This document shows, one piece after another, positions 21,742-22,345 of a stretch of 22,345 nt of DNA; within the stretch, counting starts at the first letter, position 1; each line of letters begins with the position of its first letter. Where the stretch lies: positions 1-22,345 of the forward strand of contig NZ_JXTE01000098.1 of NCBI RefSeq assembly GCF_000972385.1, given 5' to 3'. The stretch comes from Streptomyces sp. WM6386 (GTDB lineage: Bacteria > Actinomycetota > Actinomycetes > Streptomycetales > Streptomycetaceae). Below the pieces are notes generated by a model. The model was not told the origin of the DNA and ran no database searches. It saw nothing but the letters and a program-made list of their open reading frames with translations. The translations under genes and the position numbers were made by a program.

Positions 21742-22345
21742 CTACTTCCGGTTGGTTCGGCGGGCGAGGAGGAGTGTGCCACCGGTGGTGAGAAGGAGGG
21801 CGGCGGCGAGGAGGCGGGCGGGGGTGCTGGGGCCGGTGTGGGCCAGCTCCGCGGCTTCTTCGGCGTGGGGGACGGCGTCTTCGGTGCGGCGCGGGTGCGA
21901 GGGGTCGTCGGTGGCCTCGGTGTCGACGGCGAAGCGGTAGTCGTTGGACTGGCCCACCCAGTCGCCGTCGTCTTCATGACGTTGTACGACCGCGGCGTTG
22001 GCGGTGACCTCGTTCGGTACGGCGTCCGAGGTGAGGGCGAGGCGCATCTTCACGGTGCGGGTCTTGCCGGGGGCGACGGTGAGGCCCTGCCGGAACACCC
22101 CTACGAGTTCGTCCTCGTCGGTGGTCTCGAAGCGGACGGGGTGGGGACGCCTGCCCTCGTAGAACTCGAGTTGGGGCTGGTCGGGTTCCAGCGCGTGCTT
22201 CTTGTCGACGAGGACCACTACCGGGTGGATGTTCTCGCAGGCGCGGTCCGTGGTGTTGGTGAGGTCGAGGTACCAGGTGGCGTATCCGCCGCCGATCTCG
22301 TAGACGTCGGGGCCGCCGTGGATGCGGGTGGTGAGGGGGAAGGTG
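21742..22345 (-). CDS. LAxTG cell-wall-anchored surface protein (5' end outside window)
   Basis: About 200 C-terminal residues are visible; the frame stays open to the right edge, so the N-terminus and signal peptide are missing. The visible part begins TFPLTTRIHGGPDVYEIG and contains beta-rich sequence (YATWYLDLTNTT, LTVAPGKTRTVKMRLAL). An acidic linker leads to ELAHTG, then a hydrophobic span (ARLLAAALLLTTGGTLLLA) and the basic tail RRTNRK. LAxTG is the sorting signal of class E sortases in Streptomyces, which attach such proteins to peptidoglycan. An internal GTG at 22218 is not the start, since coding continues upstream (RACENIHPVV). The ligand or role of the outer part is not recognised. 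Confidence 0.88.
   Translation of the reverse strand, partial: TFPLTTRIHGGPDVYEIGGGYATWYLDLTNTTDRACENIHPVVVLVDKKHALEPDQPQLEFYEGRRPHPVRFETTDEDELVGVFRQGLTVAPGKTRTVKMRLALTSDAVPNEVTANAAVVQRHEDDGDWVGQSNDYRFAVDTEATDDPSHPRRTEDAVPHAEEAAELAHTGPSTPARLLAAALLLTTGGTLLLARRTNRK

Overview
The window is high-GC actinobacterial chromosome, and everything in it points to Streptomyces: strong GC bias at third codon positions, a cellulose-synthase-like/GlxA copper-oxidase locus, an AfsR-like BTAD regulator, a class F sortase, an LAxTG surface protein and GAF-ANTAR regulators. From memory, the backbone resembles the S. coelicolor region around SCO2833-SCO2838 (lpmP ... cslA-glxA-cslZ). Gene identities were read from motifs and remembered family features; no database search was run.

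Left part (1-4960). The window opens on the 3' end of a tRNA-Lys gene with no 5' half. It repeats, over 37 bp, the end of the intact tRNA-Lys(CTT) at 4846-4919, so it is probably the attachment-site scar of an element lying to the left. A decayed acyl-CoA synthetase end follows. A leftward row comes next: an NlpC/P60-type wall hydrolase with two binding modules, an SPFH protein, an AA10 lytic polysaccharide monooxygenase (LPMO) with two DasR-type boxes in front of it, and two DUF3592-like membrane proteins.

Middle (5060-11059). A large AfsR-type regulator converges on a two-gene DrrAB-like ABC exporter. The exporter is divergent from a FadR-type GntR regulator. The gap between exporter and regulator carries an array of TGTCAG-type hexamers and a 19-bp tandem repeat.

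Polysaccharide locus (11060-16370). A leader able to form several hairpins precedes cslA. cslA overlaps glxA by four bases, and the convergent lipoprotein GH6 gene (cslZ) follows. Together with the LPMO and wall hydrolase these make, oxidise and trim the beta-glucan at hyphal tips and remodel the wall to let it out. The role is known for the family and inferred here.

Right part (16534-22345). A GAF-ANTAR regulator, a gene-free stretch with a common Streptomyces-type repeat, and a translationally coupled secreted protein plus class F sortase are followed by the most interesting structure. The C-terminal third of a HAD-IIA (NagD-like) phosphatase gene is cut off by a large serine recombinase gene. 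Immediately beyond lies a complete HAD-IIA gene whose last third is a diverged copy of the cut-off piece. This reads as a compact (about 1.9 kb), single-gene integrative element that enters a HAD gene and restores it with its own 3' end. The recombinase start codon appears to lie inside the target-gene sequence. The window ends inside a gene for an LAHTG sortase substrate.
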